A stretch of DNA of 64,000 nt from Rhodoferax sp. U11-2br (GTDB lineage: Bacteria; Pseudomonadota; Gammaproteobacteria; Burkholderiales; Burkholderiaceae_C). Positions 54,694-64,000 of the stretch are shown piece after piece. The notes below the pieces were generated by a model. It worked only from the letters and a program-made list of their open reading frames with translations. It did not search any database and was not told the origin of the DNA. Numbering within the stretch: position 1 is the first letter of the stretch; each line of letters begins with the position of its first letter. The stretch spans positions 1 through 64,000 of the forward strand of contig NZ_JAHFZF010000007.1 of the NCBI RefSeq assembly GCF_018619435.1. Reading direction: 5' to 3'. The translations under genes and the position numbers were made by a program.

Positions 54694-56388
54694 TCAGAAC
54701 TTGCGCACCTCGATGCCGTTTTTCTGCAAGGCATACCCCATCTGGCGGGGTGAGATTTTCAGCAGCCGGGCTGCCTTGGCCTGGACCCAGCCGCAGCGCT
54801 CCATGGCCCAGATCAGGCGCTCGCGTTCACCCTCGGGTTTGCCGTCGTTGTCGGGCGCTGCGGCAGGTGCCGGGCTGCTGGCGCTGGCCACATCTTCGGC
54901 AGGGGCGCTGTCTGGAGCAGTAGCGGCCGGTGCGGGTGGCACGGCGCGGGCGGGCACCGGACCTTCCACCACCGGGATCTCACTGATGCGCTGCGGGGTG
55001 ACGGCGTCCAGCCGCTCGATGTGGTGCAGTACCTGGGTCAGGCAGCCGTTGCCCTGGCATGGGAAGGCCAGGTTGGTGATGGCATCGTCGTGCGCCATGG
55101 TGGCGGTGCGCTCCACACAGTTCTCCAGCTCGCGCACATTGCCGGGCCAGTAACAGCTGGTGAGCACGCGCATGGCGGCCGGGCTGAACTGGGTGTTGCG
55201 ACCGTTTTCCTTGTTGAAGCGGTCCAGAAACAGCTTGGCCATGGCGGGAATGTCTTCGCGGCGCTCACGCAGCGGCGGCAGCTGGATGCTGACCACATTG
55301 ATGCGGTAGTACAGGTCAGCGCGGAACTCACCGGCCTGCACCATGCGCTCGAGGTTGCGGTTGGTGGCCAGGATCAGCCGCACATCGACCTTGACACTGG
55401 TGGAGCCCCCCACGCGCTCAAACTCGCGCTCCTGCAGCACCCGCAGCAGCTTGGCCTGGAAGGACGGCGAGATGTCACCAATCTCGTCCAGAAATAACGT
55501 GCCGCCGTGTGACATCTCAAAACGCCCCTTGCGCTGGCCCTGGGCACCGGTGAACGAGCCTTTTTCGTGGCCAAACAGCTCACTCTCGAGCAGCGACTCG
55601 GTCAGCGCGGCGCAGTTCACACGTACAAAGGCTTCACGTTTGCGGGGCGACAGGTTGTGCAGGGCGCGGGCAATCACCTCCTTGCCGGTGCCGCTTTCAC
55701 CGCGCAGCAGCACCGTGGTGCGTGATGGCGCCACCTGGTGCACCTGCTCAAACACCTGCTGCATCGGTTTGGACAGGCCCACCACCTGGTCGATCTGGTG
55801 CAGCGGCTTGAGCTCCTTGCTCATGCGGCGCACCTCGTCCTGCAGGGAGTCGTGGGCCGCCGCGACACTGCGGTGCAGCAGCAGCGCCTGGCCCATCAGG
55901 GTGGCCACCATCTTGAGCAGGCGCAGGTCGTTGGAGAAGCTGCGCTGCTCGCCCGGGTTCAGGCAGTCAATGGCCAGCACACCAAAGGTGCGCCGGTCGG
56001 CGCTGATGGGGGTCACCAGCATCGCAATCGGGATGTCAGGGGTCTGATCGGCGCCACCGGTGCGGTTCAGGAACAGCGGCTCGGTACGCACATTGGGTAC
56101 CACCACCTGGATGCCGTTGGCATACACCCGCCCGACAATGCCTTCGCCTGACTGAAAGTGCAGGCGCTGCTGCTCCTCACGGGTCAAGCCCACGGCGCAC
56201 AAACCGTGCAAGCCACCTTCGGTTTCGCCCAGCACCACAAAGGCACGCCGCCAGTCGTAAGCGTGCATCAGGTAATTGAGCGCCTCGCGAAAGGTCTTGG
56301 CCACGTCCAGCGACATCGCCAATGTCTTGCTGACTTCATAGATCGCATTCAGCTCGCGCTGAGAGTCATTTGTCTGTGTGTTCACCAT
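54694..56388 (-). CDS. nifA: Nif-specific sigma54 activator NifA (oxygen-sensitive type)
   Basis: Master activator of nif genes, 564 aa from ATG 56388 (GGAG upstream). Domains: N-terminal GAF (about 18-165); AAA+ core with Walker A GESGTGKE, sigma54 loop GSFTGA in place of the usual GAFTGA, and Walker B GGTLFLDEIGD; a Pro/Ala-rich linker; C-terminal Fis-like HTH (QAKAARLLKISPRQMGYAL). Between core and HTH lies C-x11-C-x19-C-x4-C, the cysteine motif of oxygen-sensitive NifA, so it should need no NifL; none is seen. Confidence 0.97.
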   Translation of the reverse strand: MVNTQTNDSQRELNAIYEVSKTLAMSLDVAKTFREALNYLMHAYDWRRAFVVLGETEGGLHGLCAVGLTREEQQRLHFQSGEGIVGRVYANGIQVVVPNVRTEPLFLNRTGGADQTPDIPIAMLVTPISADRRTFGVLAIDCLNPGEQRSFSNDLRLLKMVATLMGQALLLHRSVAAAHDSLQDEVRRMSKELKPLHQIDQVVGLSKPMQQVFEQVHQVAPSRTTVLLRGESGTGKEVIARALHNLSPRKREAFVRVNCAALTESLLESELFGHEKGSFTGAQGQRKGRFEMSHGGTLFLDEIGDISPSFQAKLLRVLQEREFERVGGSTSVKVDVRLILATNRNLERMVQAGEFRADLYYRINVVSIQLPPLRERREDIPAMAKLFLDRFNKENGRNTQFSPAAMRVLTSCYWPGNVRELENCVERTATMAHDDAITNLAFPCQGNGCLTQVLHHIERLDAVTPQRISEIPVVEGPVPARAVPPAPAATAPDSAPAEDVASASSPAPAAAPDNDGKPEGERERLIWAMERCGWVQAKAARLLKISPRQMGYALQKNGIEVRKF

Positions 56389-56444
56389 ATGAAACTCCGT
56401 GTGACGCAATGCGGTACCTCTGCACAGGCCCTGGCACCAGTTCA

Positions 56445-56460
56445 AGCAATAAACGCACCA
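56445..56460 (-). promoter_or_regulatory. Possible sigma54 promoter of nifA
   Basis: Minus strand TGGTGC-GTTTA-TTGC-T, two departures from consensus, 57 bp upstream of nifA. Would allow autoactivation. No perfect TGT-N10-ACA was found in the nifA-iscS spacer. Confidence 0.5.
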
Positions 56461-56602
56461 GCAACAGGGTTTTGCCAGCCGGTTGCGCGGTGATGGCGAG
56501 CGTTCACGACAAACATGACAAGGCCGCCGACATTGACTGGCGCCAACTGACAAAAACAACAAACCCACAGGCCCAAAGTGCCTGCCAGGCGCCCATTTGG
56601 CG

Positions 56603-56617
56603 TGGCACCGAAATTGC
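56603..56617 (+). promoter_or_regulatory. Sigma54 promoter of the nif-linked isc operon
   Basis: TGGCAC-CGAAA-TTGC: perfect -24 and -12 elements with correct spacing, 36 bp upstream of the desulfurase ATG. Confidence 0.88.
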
Positions 56618-56652
56618 GGACGGGGGCTGTCACCCCTTTTTTGGAGCAGCCC

Positions 56653-57897
56653 ATGTCAGAGTCCCGCCAAGCCAAGCCCGCCACCCGCTCGGCCCAGCCT
56701 GTGTACCTGGACTACGCGGCCACCACCCCGGTGGATCGGCGTGTGGCGGCCAAGATGGTGCCGTACTTGACCGAAATTTATGGCAACCCGGCCAGCCGTT
56801 CCCACGCCTATGGCTGGGCAGCCGACGAGGCGGTGGAGCTGGCACGCGAACAGGTGTGTGCGCTGATCAATGCCGACCCGCGCGAAATCGCCTGGACCTC
56901 GGGCGCCACCGAGTCGAACAACCTGGCGATCAAAGGCGCGGCCCATTTCCACAAAAGCAAAGGCAAACACCTGGTCACCGTGGCCACCGAACACAAGGCG
57001 GTGCTCGACAGCATGCGCGAGCTGGAGCGTGAAGGTTTTGAGGTGACGGTGCTGCCGGTGTTGCCCAGCGGCTTGTTGGACCACGCGGTGTTTGAGGCGG
57101 CACTGCGCCCCGATACGGTGCTGGCCAGCGTGATGTATGTCAATAACGAGACCGGGGTGATCCAGGATGTGGCCGCTCTTGGTGCAATCTGCCGCGCCAA
57201 AGGTGTGTTATTCCATGTGGATGCGGCGCAGGCCGCAGGCAAGGTGCCGATTGATCTGGCGCAGCAGCCCATCGATCTGATGTCGCTCTCAGCCCACAAA
57301 ATCTATGGCCCCAAGGGCATTGGTGCGCTGTATGTGCGGCGCAAACCCCGAGTGCGTATTGACGCCCAGATGCATGGTGGTGGCCACGAACGCGGCCTGC
57401 GCTCGGGCACGCTGCCCACCCACCAGATTGTGGGCATGGGTGAGGCTTTCTGGCTGGCGCGCGAGACCATGGCTGCTGACAACGCCCGCATCAAAACCCT
57501 GCGCGACCGCCTGTGGGCCGGTTGCCAGAAGCTTGAGGCCGTGGCCCTCAACGGCGACGAAACCCAGCGTGCGGTGCAGTACCTCAATGTGAGCTTCAAC
57601 TATGTCGAGGGTGAATCCCTGCTGATGGGCATCAAGGGGGTGGCGGTGTCGTCCGGCTCGGCCTGCACCTCGGCCAGCCTGGAGCCCAGTTATGTGTTGC
57701 GCGCCATGGGCCGCAGTGACGAGCTGGCCCACAGCTCGGTGCGGTTTTCGATTGGCCGTTTCACAACCGAGCAGGACATCGACTACGCCATTGAGCAGGT
57801 GACCCAAGTGGTGACCCGGCTGCGCGCCATGAGCCCGCTGTGGGACATGGTGCAAGCGGGTGTTGATCTGAACTCTATTCAATGGTCAGCGCATTAA
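56653..57897 (+). CDS. iscS: Cysteine desulfurase IscS-like, under sigma54 control
   Basis: A 414-aa PLP desulfurase resembling Isc[52 protein letters not shown] with the PLP Lys (about 218), and the mobile Cys loop [17 protein letters not shown] (about 340). ATG 56653 has TTGGAG upstream. It starts an isc set with no iscR, the usual regulator being replaced by a -24/-12 promoter. It could be called NifS by position; the isc gene order favours IscS. Confidence 0.93.
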   Translation: MSESRQAKPATRSAQPVYLDYAATTPVDRRVAAKMVPYLTEIYGNPASRSHAYGWAADEAVELAREQVCALINADPREIAWTSGATESNNLAIKGAAHFHKSKGKHLVTVATEHKAVLDSMRELEREGFEVTVLPVLPSGLLDHAVFEAALRPDTVLASVMYVNNETGVIQDVAALGAICRAKGVLFHVDAAQAAGKVPIDLAQQPIDLMSLSAHKIYGPKGIGALYVRRKPRVRIDAQMHGGGHERGLRSGTLPTHQIVGMGEAFWLARETMAADNARIKTLRDRLWAGCQKLEAVALNGDETQRAVQYLNVSFNYVEGESLLMGIKGVAVSSGSACTSASLEPSYVLRAMGRSDELAHSSVRFSIGRFTTEQDIDYAIEQVTQVVTRLRAMSPLWDMVQAGVDLNSIQWSAH

Positions 57898-57933
57898 TGA
57901 ACACCCCCCTCAACGGACAACAGGAGAACACAC

Positions 57934-58368
57934 ATGGCCTACAGCGACAAGGTGGTGGACCACTACGAAAACCCGCGCAACGTCGGCTCGTTCGAGGCGG
58001 ACGACGAGAACGTGGGCACCGGCATGGTGGGTGCTCCCGCCTGTGGTGATGTGATGCGCCTGCAGATCCGGGTCAACGCCCAGGGCGTGATCGAAGACGC
58101 CAAGTTCAAGACCTATGGTTGCGGCTCGGCCATTGCATCCAGTTCCCTGGTGACCGAATGGGTGCGCGGGCGCACGCTGGACGAAGCGCTGGCCATCAAG
58201 AACTCGGACATCTCCGAAGAGCTGGCGCTCCCCCCCGTCAAGATCCACTGCTCGATCCTCGCCGAAGACGCGATCAAGGCGGCGGTGGCGGACTTTCGCG
58301 CCCGGCACCCGGCGGGTGCGGCCACCCTGGTGTCAGAGCAGATTGCGTGTGCATCAAGCACCCGCTGA
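57934..58368 (+). CDS. iscU: Fe-S scaffold IscU
   Basis: A 144-aa scaffold with C37, C63 and C106 as cluster ligands and the HscA-recognition motif LPPVK (99-103). Start MAYSDKVVDHYENPRNVGSF is typical of IscU. It is not the three-domain NifU of many diazotrophs; the ferredoxin and Nfu domains are absent. It follows iscS by 36 bp. Confidence 0.95.
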   Translation: MAYSDKVVDHYENPRNVGSFEADDENVGTGMVGAPACGDVMRLQIRVNAQGVIEDAKFKTYGCGSAIASSSLVTEWVRGRTLDEALAIKNSDISEELALPPVKIHCSILAEDAIKAAVADFRARHPAGAATLVSEQIACASSTR

Positions 58369-58407
58369 ACCCTTGCCCACTTTAACTTTTGTAGCAAAGG
58401 ACTCACT

Positions 58408-58785
58408 ATGCAAGCGGCCTTACTCACTGAAAGCCCCGTGTCTGTGGGCGACATGCCCAGCCTGCTCGAATTCACACCCGCAGCGGCGGCCAAGGTGGCG
58501 GAGCTGGTTCTGGAAGAGGGCAACCCCGAACTCAAGCTACGCCTGTACGTCACCGGTGGCGGCTGTTCGGGCTTTTCCTACGGGTTTGCTTTTGACGACA
58601 CCGTGGCCGCGGACGACACCCTGACCGTCACCGAAGGGGTCACGCTGGTGGTGGACGCGATGAGCCTGCAGTATGTGATGGGTGCGCGGGTCGACTTTGA
58701 GGAGGGCCTTGAAGGCTCACGTTTCATCATCCACAACCCGAACGCCCAGACCACCTGTGGCTGTGGCAGTTCGTTTTCGGTCTGA
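58408..58785 (+). CDS. A-type Fe-S carrier (IscA/ErpA-like), first copy
   Basis: A 125-aa HesB-family protein with [11 protein letters not shown] (Cys about 52) and CGCG near the C-terminus (TTCGCGSSF). An N-terminal extension of about 20 residues precedes [14 protein letters not shown]. It resembles ErpA more than IscA in the YGFAFD region. Adjacent to a second A-type gene. Confidence 0.9.
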   Translation: MQAALLTESPVSVGDMPSLLEFTPAAAAKVAELVLEEGNPELKLRLYVTGGGCSGFSYGFAFDDTVAADDTLTVTEGVTLVVDAMSLQYVMGARVDFEEGLEGSRFIIHNPNAQTTCGCGSSFSV

Positions 58786-58795
58786 GAGGTTTGCC

Positions 58796-59119
58796 ATGAG
58801 TGTGTCCCTCACCCCCGCAGCGGCCAGGCATGTGCAGAAGTCGCTGTCCAAGCGAGGCAGTGGTTTGGGTCTGCGCCTGGCCGTCAAAACCAGCGGCTGC
58901 AACGGCTTTGCCTACGGGCTGGAATTTGTCGACGCCACCAACCCCGATGACACCTGTTTTGAGCACCATGGCGTCAAAGTCATTGTGGACCCGCGCAGCC
59001 TGAGCATGCTCGACGGCACCGAACTCGACTTTGTGCGCGAAGGCCTCAACGAAGGCTTCAAGTTCAACAACCCCAACGCCAAGGCCAACTGCGGTTGCGG
59101 TGAGAGTTTCACGGTATGA
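58796..59119 (+). CDS. iscA: A-type Fe-S carrier IscA
   Basis: A 107-aa Isc[38 protein letters not shown] (Cys about 35) and [10 protein letters not shown] with the C-terminal pair. ATG 58796 is 10 bp after its neighbour's stop. The stop is followed within 8 bp by the 115-bp family B repeat, where hscB would be expected. Confidence 0.94.
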   Translation: MSVSLTPAAARHVQKSLSKRGSGLGLRLAVKTSGCNGFAYGLEFVDATNPDDTCFEHHGVKVIVDPRSLSMLDGTELDFVREGLNEGFKFNNPNAKANCGCGESFTV

Positions 59120-59127
59120 CGTCCCCC

Positions 59128-59242
59128 CCCGTTGCTTGCTCGCTGCGCGTATGCGCTGGGGGACGCAGTCGCAGCCTGCGTCACTGCAGGCACGTCCAAA
59201 CCTGCGCAGGCAGGTTTGGAGCCGCGGCCTTCAGCCCCCTCA
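59128..59242 (+). repeat. 115-bp repeat family B, copy 2 (iscA/hscA spacer)
   Basis: Nearly identical to the reverse complement of 41888-42002. It starts 8 bp after the iscA stop and fills half of the 231-bp iscA-hscA gap, in the transcript orientation. The remaining spacer (59243-59350) shows no coding function. Confidence 0.9.
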
Positions 59243-59350
59243 ATGGCGCAACACCAGTGGTCTGGCAAAGCCAGTCCCGCGGTGTTTCTGGCTTGGGCCT
59301 GCTGCTGCCTCCACTGGCAGTGGTCGTCGGCTCGGTCTAACGGAGAAGTC

Positions 59351-61225
59351 ATGGCCTTGTTGCAAATTGCCGAACCCGGTCAAAGCGCCGCGCCACACAA
59401 GCATCGGCTGGCGGCGGGCATTGATTTGGGCACCACCAACTCGTTGATTGCCACGGTGCAAAGTGCCCAGGCGCGGGCGCTGCCTGATGAAGACGGTGCG
59501 CTGCTGTTGCCATCGGTGGTGCGCTACCTGCCGGGCAATGGCATTGTGGTGGGGCGCGAGGCACAGGACGCCCAAGCGGACGACCCCGAGAACACGATTG
59601 TGTCGGTCAAGCGTTTCATGGGCCGCAGCCTGGCGGACGTGACCCAAGCCGCTGGCCTGCCCTACCGTTTTACCGACGGACCAGGCATGGTGGGCATCCA
59701 CACCGTCAGCGGCGAACGCTCGCCGGTGCAGGTGTCGGCAGAAATTTTGACGGCTTTGCGTGAACGCGCCGAAGTGTCGCTGGGTGGGCCGCTGGCCGGG
59801 GTGGTGATCACCGTTCCGGCTTACTTTGACGACGCACAACGCCAGGGCACCAAAGACGCGGCCAAACTGGCCGGGTTGAATGTGCTGCGCCTGCTCAACG
59901 AACCGACTGCAGCCGCCATTGCCTACGGGCTGGACAAAGCGGCCGAAGGCACCTTTGCGATTTACGACCTGGGTGGCGGCACCTTCGATATCTCTATCTT
60001 GCACCTGAGCAAAGGCGTGTTTGAGGTGCTGGCCACCGGTGGCGACTCCGCCTTGGGGGGGGACGACTTTGACCACGCCATTGCCGAGTGGTTTTGTACC
60101 CAGCATGGCATCGCTGGCCTGGCCGCCTTGCCACCCGGCGCGCAGCGTGGCCTGCTGGCGGCGTCGCGCCAGGCCAAAGAGGCACTGTCACAACACGAGT
60201 CAGCAGTTTTGGCGCTGACCGGTGCCGACGGCAGCACGCAACAGGCTATCCTGTCCCGCAGCCAGTTTGCCGAGTTGGGCACCCCGCTGGTCAACCGCAC
60301 CCTGGCTGCCACCCGGCGCGCCCTGCGCGACGCCAAACTGGGCATCGATGACATCAACGGTGTGGTGCTGGTGGGCGGCTCCACGCGCATGCTGCTGGCG
60401 CGTGCGGCGGTGAGTGATTTCTTCCAACGCGAGCCGCTGGTCGACATCGACCCCGACCAAGTGGTGGCGATTGGCGCCGCGCTGCAGGCCAATGTGTTGG
60501 TGGGCAACGGCAGTGGTGACGACTGGCTGCTGCTCGATGTGTGCCCGCTGTCCTTGGGGCTGGAGACCATGGGCGGCTTGGTTGAAAAAATCATCCCGCG
60601 CAACTCCACCCTGCCGGTGGCGCGTGCGCAGGAGTTCACCACCTTCAAAGACGGCCAGACGGCGATGTCATTGCACGTGGTGCAGGGTGAGCGTGAATCG
60701 GTGTCGCACTGCCGCTCGCTGGCACGCTTTGAGTTGCGTGGCATCCCGCCAGCGGTGGCGGGCTCGGTGCACATCCGCGTGACCTTTCAGATTGATGCCG
60801 ACGGGCTGCTGTCGGTGAGCGCGCGTGAACGCATTAGCGGCATCGAGGCGCACATCGAGGTCAAACCCACCTACGGCCTAGCCGACACCCAGATCTCGGC
60901 CATGCTGCAGGACGCCATCAGCGCCAGCCAGGAAGACATGCAGTTGCGATCACTGCGCGAGGCGCAGGTGGACGCCCGGCGCCTGCTCGACGCCACCGAA
61001 GCCGCACTGCACGCCGACGCCGCACTGCTGTCTGCACCGGAAATCCAGGCCATTCACCTGGCCATGTACCGGGTGGGCGAGATGCTGGAAACCGAGGCGC
61101 CGCTGGCTGACCTGCGCCGTGCCACCAGTGCGCTGAGTTCAGCCACCGATGAATTTGCCGCCCGGCGTATGAACGCGTCGATCAGCCAAGCGCTGGCCGG
61201 ACAAAGCATGGACAGCCTGGCCTGA
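59351..61225 (+). CDS. hscA: Fe-S assembly Hsp70 chaperone HscA
   Basis: A 624-aa specialised DnaK that transfers the cluster from IscU by ATP hydrolysis. ATPase domain: [16 protein letters not shown] (about 17), [15 protein letters not shown]-like region ([16 protein letters not shown]), [14 protein letters not shown] and [13 protein letters not shown]. The substrate-binding domain follows from about 385. ATG 59351 has GGAG upstream; the frame is open far upstream through the repeat but this is not coding. The J-protein HscB gene is missing here. Confidence 0.95.
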   Translation: MALLQIAEPGQSAAPHKHRLAAGIDLGTTNSLIATVQSAQARALPDEDGALLLPSVVRYLPGNGIVVGREAQDAQADDPENTIVSVKRFMGRSLADVTQAAGLPYRFTDGPGMVGIHTVSGERSPVQVSAEILTALRERAEVSLGGPLAGVVITVPAYFDDAQRQGTKDAAKLAGLNVLRLLNEPTAAAIAYGLDKAAEGTFAIYDLGGGTFDISILHLSKGVFEVLATGGDSALGGDDFDHAIAEWFCTQHGIAGLAALPPGAQRGLLAASRQAKEALSQHESAVLALTGADGSTQQAILSRSQFAELGTPLVNRTLAATRRALRDAKLGIDDINGVVLVGGSTRMLLARAAVSDFFQREPLVDIDPDQVVAIGAALQANVLVGNGSGDDWLLLDVCPLSLGLETMGGLVEKIIPRNSTLPVARAQEFTTFKDGQTAMSLHVVQGERESVSHCRSLARFELRGIPPAVAGSVHIRVTFQIDADGLLSVSARERISGIEAHIEVKPTYGLADTQISAMLQDAISASQEDMQLRSLREAQVDARRLLDATEAALHADAALLSAPEIQAIHLAMYRVGEMLETEAPLADLRRATSALSSATDEFAARRMNASISQALAGQSMDSLA

Positions 61226-61273
61226 ACCCCAGCCGCCCGCCAGAGTCACCCACCACCACAAACAAAACACCAC

Positions 61274-61609
61274 ATGCCCAGAGTCCGCCTGCTGCCCCAC
61301 CCCGAACTGTGCCCGCAGGGGCTGGACATCGACATCAAACCCGGCAAGTCTCTGTGCGAAGGCCTGCTCAAGGCCGGTGTGGCGATTGAACACGCCTGCG
61401 AGATGGTGGCGGCCTGCTCTACCTGCCATGTCTATGTGCGCAAGGGCGGCGATTCGCTGGCTGAGGCTGATGACAACGAAAACGACCAACTCGACAACGC
61501 CTGGGGCCTGGAGGCGCAATCGCGCCTGTCCTGTTGTATCAAGCTGGGCGAAAGCGACATCACCATCGAGCTGCCCAAACACACCCGCAACCATGCACGG
61601 GAGCATTGA
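61274..61609 (+). CDS. fdx: ISC-type [2Fe-2S] ferredoxin
   Basis: A 111-aa adrenodoxin-type ferredoxin of isc operons. Ligands: C-x5-C-x2-C in HACEMVAACSTCHVYV (about 42-51) and a distal Cys in LSCCIKLG (about 88). Last gene of the set; convergent with leuA. Confidence 0.94.
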   Translation: MPRVRLLPHPELCPQGLDIDIKPGKSLCEGLLKAGVAIEHACEMVAACSTCHVYVRKGGDSLAEADDNENDQLDNAWGLEAQSRLSCCIKLGESDITIELPKHTRNHAREH

Positions 61610-61657
61610 GGTCTTTGCACCGCAGCTGCCCATCTGAGGGCAACCTCAGCCCACCCC

Positions 61658-63385
61658 TCAGGCCGCTTCACCCTCCAACTCAAGCGCAGCAACCAAGCCC
61701 AGCCGGTTCACCCCGCTGAGCAGCGCCTTGACCGAGGCGGTGACGATGTTGGTGTCCATGCCCACACCAAAACGCTCAGGGCCACCGGCGCCGGACACCA
61801 GCTCCAGAAAAGCGCAGGCCTGGGCGTCCCCAGCGTGGGTGCTGGCGCGGGTGGAGCGCTCTTCATAACTGCGCACCTGCACCTGGATACCGGCGCCCTG
61901 GAGCGCATGCACCGCCGCGTCAATGGGGCCATTGCCCTCACCGGTGAGCAACATGGGCTGGCCGTTCACCTCCACCCCGATGCGGATGCCCTGCACACGG
62001 GTCTTGCTGCCGGGCGCGGCATGGTCAAACAAATGGTGCTCCACGTAATGCATCGACGCGCTGGGGGCGTCCAGATAGGTGCTCTCGAACAGTTTCCAGA
62101 TGTCCTGTGCCGTCATCTCGCCGCCGTGGCTGTCGGTGTAACTTTGCACCTCGCCCGAGAACTCCACCTGCAAGCGCCGCGGCATCACCACACCAAATTC
62201 GGCCTCCATCAGATACGCCACACCACCCTTGCCACTCTGGCTGTTGACGCGGATCACCGAGTCGTAACTGCGACCCACGTCAGCCGGGTCAATCGGCATG
62301 TAGGGCACATTCCACAAGGCGTCCGGTCCGGCAGCCTGCTGGGCGGCAAAGCCTTTTTTGATGGCGTCCTGGTGCGAGCCGCTGAAGGCGGTGAACACCA
62401 GGTCACCCACATACGGGTGGCGTGGGTGGATCGGCAGCTGGTTGCAATGCTCCACGGTGCGGGCCACAGCGTTGATGTCAGAGAAATCCAAGCCCGGGGA
62501 AATGCCCTGGGTGTACATGTTCAACGCCAGGGTGACGATGTCCACATTGCCGGTGCGCTCGCCGTTGCCAAACAAGCAGCCTTCGACCCGGTCGGCGCCC
62601 GCCATCAGGCCCAGTTCGGCAGCGGCCACACCGGTGCCACGGTCATTGTGCGGGTGCACGCTGATGAGCACGCTGTCGCGCCGCGCCAAGTGGGTGTGCA
62701 TCCACTCGATCTGATCCGCATACACATTGGGTGTCGCCATCTCCACCGTCGTGGGCAGGTTCAGGATGACCTTGTTGCTTGGTGTGGCGCCCCACTCGGC
62801 GGTGACCGCGTCACACACCTCCAGTGCAAAGTCCAGTTCGGTGGCGGTGAAGGTCTCCGGGCTGTACTCCAGTACCCATTCTGTCTGTGGCTGCTCGGCG
62901 ACCAACTGCTTGACCAGGCGCACGGAGGACACCGCCAACGCCTTGATTTCATCCTTGCTCATGCCAAACACAATCTCACGAAACGCCGGTGAGGTCGCGT
63001 TGTAGACATGCACGATGGCGCGGCGTGCGCCCTTGAGGGACTCGATGGTGCGCCGGATCAGGTGTTCGCGCGATTGGGTCAGCACCTCGATGGTCACGTC
63101 GTCGGGAATGTGGCCACCCTCGATCAGGTTACGCACAAAGTCAAAGTCGGTTTGCGAGGCGCTCGGGAAAGCCACCTCAATCTCCTTGAACCCGACCTGG
63201 CACAGGGTGCGGAACATGCGCATCTTGCGCTCGGCATTCATCGGCTCAAACAGCGACTGGTTGCCGTCACGCAGGTCCGAACTCATCCAGATCGGCGCCT
63301 GGGTGATGCTGCGCGAGGGCCATTGGCGGTTCGGCAAGTCGATGGTGGGAAAGGCGCGGTATTTGGTGGCGGGGTTGGACAACAT
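61658..63385 (-). CDS. leuA: 2-isopropylmalate synthase LeuA
   Basis: First enzyme of leucine synthesis, condensing acetyl-CoA with 2-oxoisovalerate. The 575-aa length is that of the long LeuA type. [18 protein letters not shown] at the catalytic start, [18 protein letters not shown] (metal-binding His), [16 protein letters not shown] and a C-terminal LeuA_dimer allosteric domain ([15 protein letters not shown] region). ATG 63385 has GAGGAAC upstream. The related homocitrate synthase NifV is usually shorter and lacks the allosteric domain; I therefore call LeuA. Confidence 0.93.
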   Translation of the reverse strand: MLSNPATKYRAFPTIDLPNRQWPSRSITQAPIWMSSDLRDGNQSLFEPMNAERKMRMFRTLCQVGFKEIEVAFPSASQTDFDFVRNLIEGGHIPDDVTIEVLTQSREHLIRRTIESLKGARRAIVHVYNATSPAFREIVFGMSKDEIKALAVSSVRLVKQLVAEQPQTEWVLEYSPETFTATELDFALEVCDAVTAEWGATPSNKVILNLPTTVEMATPNVYADQIEWMHTHLARRDSVLISVHPHNDRGTGVAAAELGLMAGADRVEGCLFGNGERTGNVDIVTLALNMYTQGISPGLDFSDINAVARTVEHCNQLPIHPRHPYVGDLVFTAFSGSHQDAIKKGFAAQQAAGPDALWNVPYMPIDPADVGRSYDSVIRVNSQSGKGGVAYLMEAEFGVVMPRRLQVEFSGEVQSYTDSHGGEMTAQDIWKLFESTYLDAPSASMHYVEHHLFDHAAPGSKTRVQGIRIGVEVNGQPMLLTGEGNGPIDAAVHALQGAGIQVQVRSYEERSTRASTHAGDAQACAFLELVSGAGGPERFGVGMDTNIVTASVKALLSGVNRLGLVAALELEGEAA

Positions 63386-63404
63386 GGAGCAAGTTCCTCT
63401 GAAA

Positions 63405-63431
63405 ACGATAACGGACAGTGATGGTTATCGT
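63405..63431. promoter_or_regulatory. Perfect inverted repeat upstream of leuA
   Basis: ACGATAAC / GTTATCGT with 11-nt spacing, 19 bp before the leuA ATG: either an operator or a hairpin in the leader. Confidence 0.55.
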
Positions 63432-63546
63432 AGGCTTGAAGCCGGGGTGAATGATTGCGTTTTTGCCACGTTGATAAATTTTTAAGACAGTTTATTGCTT
63501 AAATTTAACATTATTAGCAATTTTCCACATCAACACCATGCTTTGA

Positions 63547-63566
63547 GCACGGCACACCTGCCGTGC
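63547..63566. terminator. Hairpin in the leuA/EamA spacer
   Basis: GCACGGCA / TGCCGTGC with a 4-nt loop; a smaller CCTGAT/ATCAGG hairpin lies at 63616-63630. They may end the EamA transcript upstream. The 294-bp spacer also has an AT-rich block (about 63470-63520) suited to promoter function for leuA. Confidence 0.5.
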
Positions 63567-63679
63567 AGGTGCGCCCGGGTTGGCTCCCGGTTTCCAGATC
63601 AAAATGGCACTTACCCCTGATCAAATCAGGATGAGTTGCTATACAAAACACAGCAATCAAGTGGCAGGTGCACCAGCAC

Positions 63680-64000
63680 CTACTTTTTGGGCCGCGATAC
63701 GGACCACTGCACCACACCAATACACAGCAGCACGGTGACCATCCCCACCAGCGACCAGCCAGCCAGGGCCTGGCCCAGCAAGGCCCACCCCAACACCACA
63801 GCCGCCACAGGGCTGAGCAAACCCAACGAGGCCACCGCCACCGAAGGCAAGCGTACAACGCCTCTGAACCACAAGGCATAAGACACCAGGGCCCCAGCGA
63901 TGCACAGGTAGGCGTAGCCCAGCACATGGTGAGCTGTCAGGCTGGGTAGCGGCGGATCGGCCCACAAAGCCACGGGCAGCAGCATGAGCCCGCCCAGCAA
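63680..64000 (-). CDS. EamA/DMT-family transporter, N-terminus beyond window edge
   Basis: The C-terminal 106 residues or more of a drug/metabolite transporter. Three to four helices are visible (HHVLGYAYLCIAGALVSYAL; VAVASLGLLSPVAAVVLGWA; GWSLVGMVTVLLCIGVVQW), matching the second EamA repeat. The beginning lies outside the window, so substrate and exact start cannot be judged. Confidence 0.85.
   Translation of the reverse strand: MLGGLMLLPVALWADPPLPSLTAHHVLGYAYLCIAGALVSYALWFRGVVRLPSVAVASLGLLSPVAAVVLGWALLGQALAGWSLVGMVTVLLCIGVVQWSVSRPKK

Noticed and set aside
57934-58368. NifU
   Set aside because: Only the IscU domain with LPPVK is present; the central ferredoxin-like and C-terminal Nfu domains of NifU are missing.
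59132-59350. N-terminal extension of HscA through the family B repeat
   Set aside because: The frame is open but the sequence is the 115-bp repeat found elsewhere in a non-coding spacer; HscA begins normally at 59351.
61658-63385. Homocitrate synthase NifV
   Set aside because: The 575-aa length and C-terminal allosteric domain fit LeuA; it is not next to other nif genes in an operon and has no sigma54 promoter that I could see.

Overview
The window is most of a nitrogen-fixation (nif) island from a high-G+C proteobacterium. The genes look betaproteobacterial: an O2-sensitive-type NifA, draTG next to nifHDK, a nif-linked ISC operon and a 575-aa LeuA. The short spacer repeats are of a kind I associate with Comamonadaceae (Rhodoferax-like), but that placement is an inference from general resemblance; no search was run.

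Layout. 0-1.1 kb: end of an MFS exporter. 1.2-5.7 kb (minus): nifE-nifN-[29-codon ORF]-nifX-DUF269-DUF683-fdxB behind a sigma54 promoter. 5.8-10.9 kb: a sugar-acid module (TRAP dctPQM, mannonate-dehydratase family enzyme, GntR regulator) that separates nifENX from nifHDK. 11.1-15.8 kb (minus): nifH-nifD-nifK-2Fe2S ferredoxin. 15.8-16.2 kb: divergent control region with two sigma54 promoters around one NifA site. 16.2-20.7 kb (plus): an unrecognised 202-aa gene, draT, draG, ArsC-like, FmdB-like, cowN and unknown genes. 20.7-28.4 kb: molybdenum region, with a di-Mop protein and a ModA/ModB-like pair on minus, and modE-modA-nafY/nifX-like-modD-nifQ-modB-modC on plus. 28.7-40.8 kb: mostly housekeeping or catabolic genes (lytic transglycosylase, LytS/LytTR pair, L-serine deaminase and transporter, dgcA/dgcN, LuxR regulator, MFS).

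41-49.6 kb (minus): a long nifB operon: nifB-fdxN-hesB-TPR-like-LRV FeS protein-nifZ-nifZ-unknown-nifS-nifT-unknown-DegT-like-SIR2-like. It has a sigma54 promoter and two NifA sites. 49.7-54.6 kb: GGDEF/hemerythrin protein, GNAT, a gene-poor stretch, and oadB/oadG-like genes. 54.7-61.6 kb: nifA diverging from iscS-iscU-iscA-iscA-hscA-fdx, which starts at a consensus sigma54 promoter. 61.7-64 kb: leuA and the end of an EamA transporter.

The genes cover nearly a full Mo-nitrogenase programme: molybdate uptake and sensing, Mo delivery (NifQ), Fe-S supply (NifS, ISC set), cofactor synthesis (NifB/E/N/X), structural proteins, electron carriers, post-translational switch-off (DraT/DraG), CO protection (CowN) and control (NifA). 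nifV, nifW, nifM, a flavodoxin, rnf/fix genes and hscB were not seen in the window. The least explained parts are the DegT-like protein without its catalytic lysine, the SIR2-like protein, several small unknown genes, the nifN-nifX small ORF, and repeat elements placed directly after stop codons inside nif operons.
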